DNA of 10,450 bases, taken from an uncultured Methylocystaceae bacterium (GTDB lineage Bacteria > Pseudomonadota > Alphaproteobacteria > Rhizobiales > Beijerinckiaceae). The DNA lies in the NCBI GenBank assembly GCA_945956975.1, contig CAMFKC010000030.1:1-10450 (forward strand), read 5' to 3'. The notes under the pieces are model-generated. The model saw only the letters and a program-made list of their open reading frames with translations. It had not been told where the DNA came from and did no database searches. The position numbers and the translations under genes were made by a program. How positions within the stretch are numbered: position 1 is the stretch's first letter; the number at the start of each line of letters is the position of its first letter. Positions 9,001-10,450 of the stretch are shown here, piece after piece.

Positions 9001-10450
9001 CGATGCAGAGCACATCCTGGCAACGGTTACGCGGACGATGCTGCCGGACATGGCGCTCGTTGAGCGGTTCGGTGATGTCGACATGACCGAGGCGATGAAG
9101 AAGATCGTCGAGGAGTCGGCCGCGAAGGCAGCGCGCACGACCAACGCCAAGGAGCTGGCCGCGATCGAGAAGGAGAAGCAGATGCTCCTCCGTGACGTGG
9201 CCGCCACGCGCGATCGCATCCGCGGCACGTTCGGTTTTTCTCAGGATGCGACTGGCCGGAATATCGCGCGCTATGCCCAGTTCGCCAAGAACGTCAACGT
9301 CATCACTGACCTCGGCACGGCTGCGCTGAACAGCATGGGCGACGCCGCGGGCGTCGTGTTCCGCCACGGCTTCCTGAACACCTTCAAGGATGGCTGGGGG
9401 CCGTTCTTCCAGCGCATGCTCACCACGGCGCCGGCGGGCGAGGCGGACAAGCGGCAGCTGCGCGCGATGCTTCTGGCGGTAGAAACGCAGACCAATCTCC
9501 GAGGCCATTCGATTGCTGATGTGTCCGAGAATTATCGTCCTGGCACGCGCTTTGAGCGCGCTGTGAAATGGGCGGCCGACAAGTCTCAGCTCATCAATGG
9601 GCAGACGTTCTGGACCGACTGGACCAAGAGCATCGCCGCGACGGTGGGCTCTGCCGAGATGCTGCGCGCGGTCGAGCGCGTCGCCATAGGCAAAGCGACG
9701 ACAAAGGACATCACTAACTTGGCCGAGGGCTCGATCGACGACGCTATGGCTCGACGCATTCACGCGGCCTGGGCTGATGGCGGTGGGGCGAAGATCGACG
9801 GGGCGCGACTGCCGAACACCGATGCGTGGAAGGATCGCGGCGCAGCCAAGGCTTTCGAAGCCGCCCTGCAGCGCGAGGTGGATTCGACGGTCATTACGCC
9901 TGGGCTAGAGAAGCCGCTGTGGATGTCAAAGCCGGTCGCCTCTCTGCTCGGACAGTTCAAGGCATTCATCGCCGCCTCGAATGAGCGAATGCTGATCGCC
10001 AACCTCCAGCGCTCGGACTGGAACACGCTGCAGGGCCTCTTCGCCGCCGTGACGCTCGGCATGCTCTCCTATCGGCTCTACACCCTAGTCTCGGGGCAGA
10101 AGGCCAGCGAGCGCCCGCAAGACTGGGTTAAGGAAGGCATCTCCCGTTCTGGCATCATGGGTTGGTTCGACGAGCTGAACAGCATGGGCGCGAAGTTCAC
10201 GCGCGGAAATGCCGACATCTACAGAGTGATTGGGGCCGACAAGCCGCTCTCGCGCATGCAATCGCGCGGCATCCTTGGTACCTTCGCTGGGCCAACCGCG
10301 AACAAGATCGAGCGCCTGGCGCAGATCGGCGGCTCTGCGGCAGAAGGCGAGTGGACGGCGTCGGACACGACAGCGGTTCGCCGGCTGATGCCATTTCAGA
10401 ACCTCTTCATGATCCGCCGCCTGCTCGATGAGGTCGAGAAGGGCGTGAAC
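6086..10450 (+). CDS. Giant internal virion / ejection-like protein (3' partial)
   Basis: An open frame of 1455 codons with no stop before the window edge. Residues 1-35 are Pro/Ala-rich. Two Gly/Ala-rich hydrophobic segments follow at about 113-140 (AAGIIAGTLDPLMFLPVGG) and 182-204 (SGLLGGLIGGGAAALM), possible membrane-inserting pieces. Residues 455-577 are strongly heptad-like and rich in Glu/Lys/Arg/Gln (coiled coil), and weaker helical stretches lie at about 736-855 and 1010-1047. The last third is the part I recognise from large proteins encoded next to transglycosylase genes in podoviruses and prophages: RGSLLARDFAIP near 951, FGDVDM at 995-1000, LRGHSIADVSENYRPGTRFE near 1138, DSTVITPGLEKPLWM near 1266, a hydrophobic stretch about 1313-1335, and MPFQNLFMIRRLLDEVE close to the edge. 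That last motif usually lies near the C-terminus, so the gene probably stops soon after 10450. Size and position match T7 gp16 (1318 residues), but I see no hydrolase motif. No enzyme function is assigned. Confidence 0.7.
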   Translation, partial: MPLIAEAPAETALRTPTTAPEPAPFAPRAPNVDPLSAAFRQENTVTNVVSLLNRPEYPAEPGYNPVEAVRGTKYERDHLDDVISIQSAAEMRAWQARVDQEEADKRALHDAGGWGVAAGIIAGTLDPLMFLPVGGAVKSARGGYDVARSAATVGGLTALQTGVSEIALQANQATRTPGETAISIATSGLLGGLIGGGAAALMTRAEREALTGLLDQDRKLVSEIVEGSAAQPVAAGAAATDVRQLKLVGYGLDKVPGLNTLIEKMSPTLRVFSSDNVAAKRTMADLAETALRFEDNERGIATSFGGAPVSRVVQAQKLGMQLEAAETLKDTFTAYRFGDAVPSAAMARAAIDDLRGAVEEGKLSFNDFKREVTNALFSGDTHAIPQVEQAAKDIRAKILEPIRQKAVDLGLLDPDAAPKGDPSWFARVWNREKLAEKRPDAVKRFADWLEGEQTRKSAAQERLSAASDELDAVDATRAKLEAQVQRLEATTQKLEGQISERAMEARRAAGRVDVLAERKNLLAQEQSDMEEFISTMRQEVRDPVLRERIDNLEKEFRAARLDEQKARVSEADLVKRDQQEAAGALSDRVGKMAADIVLGNRRPAREPSFLHYIARSGGIADPRGEVKFVIGSTRAHPGLISREGMSIDELGEKLWQEYKLPQRPSEREVLDWIDQASRGRQPGFWLESLTGQQHAALDATRFAASVDEAMSRAGFTPKSREDVAAFLRGDSAPARTLEDLDRALAEMEGAAVPPSVKLEGVDGHLTLAKEDLASARAAVQRGLQGRQQLAGTARVVAGRQAEAGMADRASRGRIGILQDRQAQAATRRGLIDEAMRLQDAVEADIMKRIEQELGEWGGRSANEALSAIKARDKAAVGRDPNAPRLASADKPMMRAVARILNSDRNLSRAELDARANEIVDRILGTPDGRLPYDAASGGPRAMVTQEAGQQRGSLLARDFAIPTSMVRDLIEDDAEHILATVTRTMLPDMALVERFGDVDMTEAMKKIVEESAAKAARTTNAKELAAIEKEKQMLLRDVAATRDRIRGTFGFSQDATGRNIARYAQFAKNVNVITDLGTAALNSMGDAAGVVFRHGFLNTFKDGWGPFFQRMLTTAPAGEADKRQLRAMLLAVETQTNLRGHSIADVSENYRPGTRFERAVKWAADKSQLINGQTFWTDWTKSIAATVGSAEMLRAVERVAIGKATTKDITNLAEGSIDDAMARRIHAAWADGGGAKIDGARLPNTDAWKDRGAAKAFEAALQREVDSTVITPGLEKPLWMSKPVASLLGQFKAFIAASNERMLIANLQRSDWNTLQGLFAAVTLGMLSYRLYTLVSGQKASERPQDWVKEGISRSGIMGWFDELNSMGAKFTRGNADIYRVIGADKPLSRMQSRGILGTFAGPTANKIERLAQIGGSAAEGEWTASDTTAVRRLMPFQNLFMIRRLLDEVEKGVN

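Noticed and set aside
8078..9763. 561-codon open frame on the minus strand opposite the giant gene
   Set aside because: It is the antisense shadow of a high-GC plus-strand gene. Its translation is rich in Arg, His and Leu with no recognisable motif, while the plus strand in the same place shows family-like conserved motifs.
6086..10450. A DarB-like antirestriction or polyvalent conjugative protein
   Set aside because: The size is similar, but I see no helicase, methyltransferase, protease or other enzymatic motif, and the position directly after a transglycosylase gene fits an ejection protein.

Overview
The window is a stretch of a tailed-phage (or prophage) virion-structure module. The DNA is GC-rich, and four long genes are packed head to tail on the + strand with almost no intergenic space. 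The order resembles the T7-type podovirus block: tail nozzle, small internal core protein, large internal/ejection proteins. The composition and protein style suggest a host among the high-GC Proteobacteria, most likely an alphaproteobacterium. That host call is inference. There is no integrase, repressor, tRNA or attachment site here, so lytic phage and prophage cannot be told apart.

Layout. Bases 1-1822 hold the 3' part of a tail tubular/nozzle-like gene whose start lies upstream of the window. A 64-base gap follows, containing a strong hairpin and then a Shine-Dalgarno-like GAGAGG. Bases 1887-2357 encode a small T7 gp14-like virion core protein. Six bases later, 2364-6086 encodes a 1240-residue protein carrying two peptidoglycan-cutting domains side by side: a lytic transglycosylase and a C/H/N papain-fold hydrolase of the TIGR02594/CHAP type. 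Its stop codon overlaps by one base (TGATG) the start of an open frame that runs without a stop from 6086 to the end of the window. That frame has at least 1455 codons and encodes a giant ejection/internal-virion-like protein with hydrophobic glycine-rich segments near its N-terminus, coiled coils in the middle and a conserved C-terminal region.

Working together (inference from T7-type phages): the nozzle forms the distal tail tube. The small core protein and the two large proteins would be packaged inside the capsid and ejected first on infection. The hydrolase domains open the peptidoglycan, and the helical and hydrophobic proteins build a conduit across the envelope for DNA. The most notable points are the dual hydrolase domains on one ejection protein, the placement of the transglycosylase in the gene before the giant protein, the giant protein itself, and an alternative short reading frame starting MCGAAG at the presumed gp14-like start. 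I found no convincing RNA gene, CRISPR array, insertion sequence or minus-strand gene.
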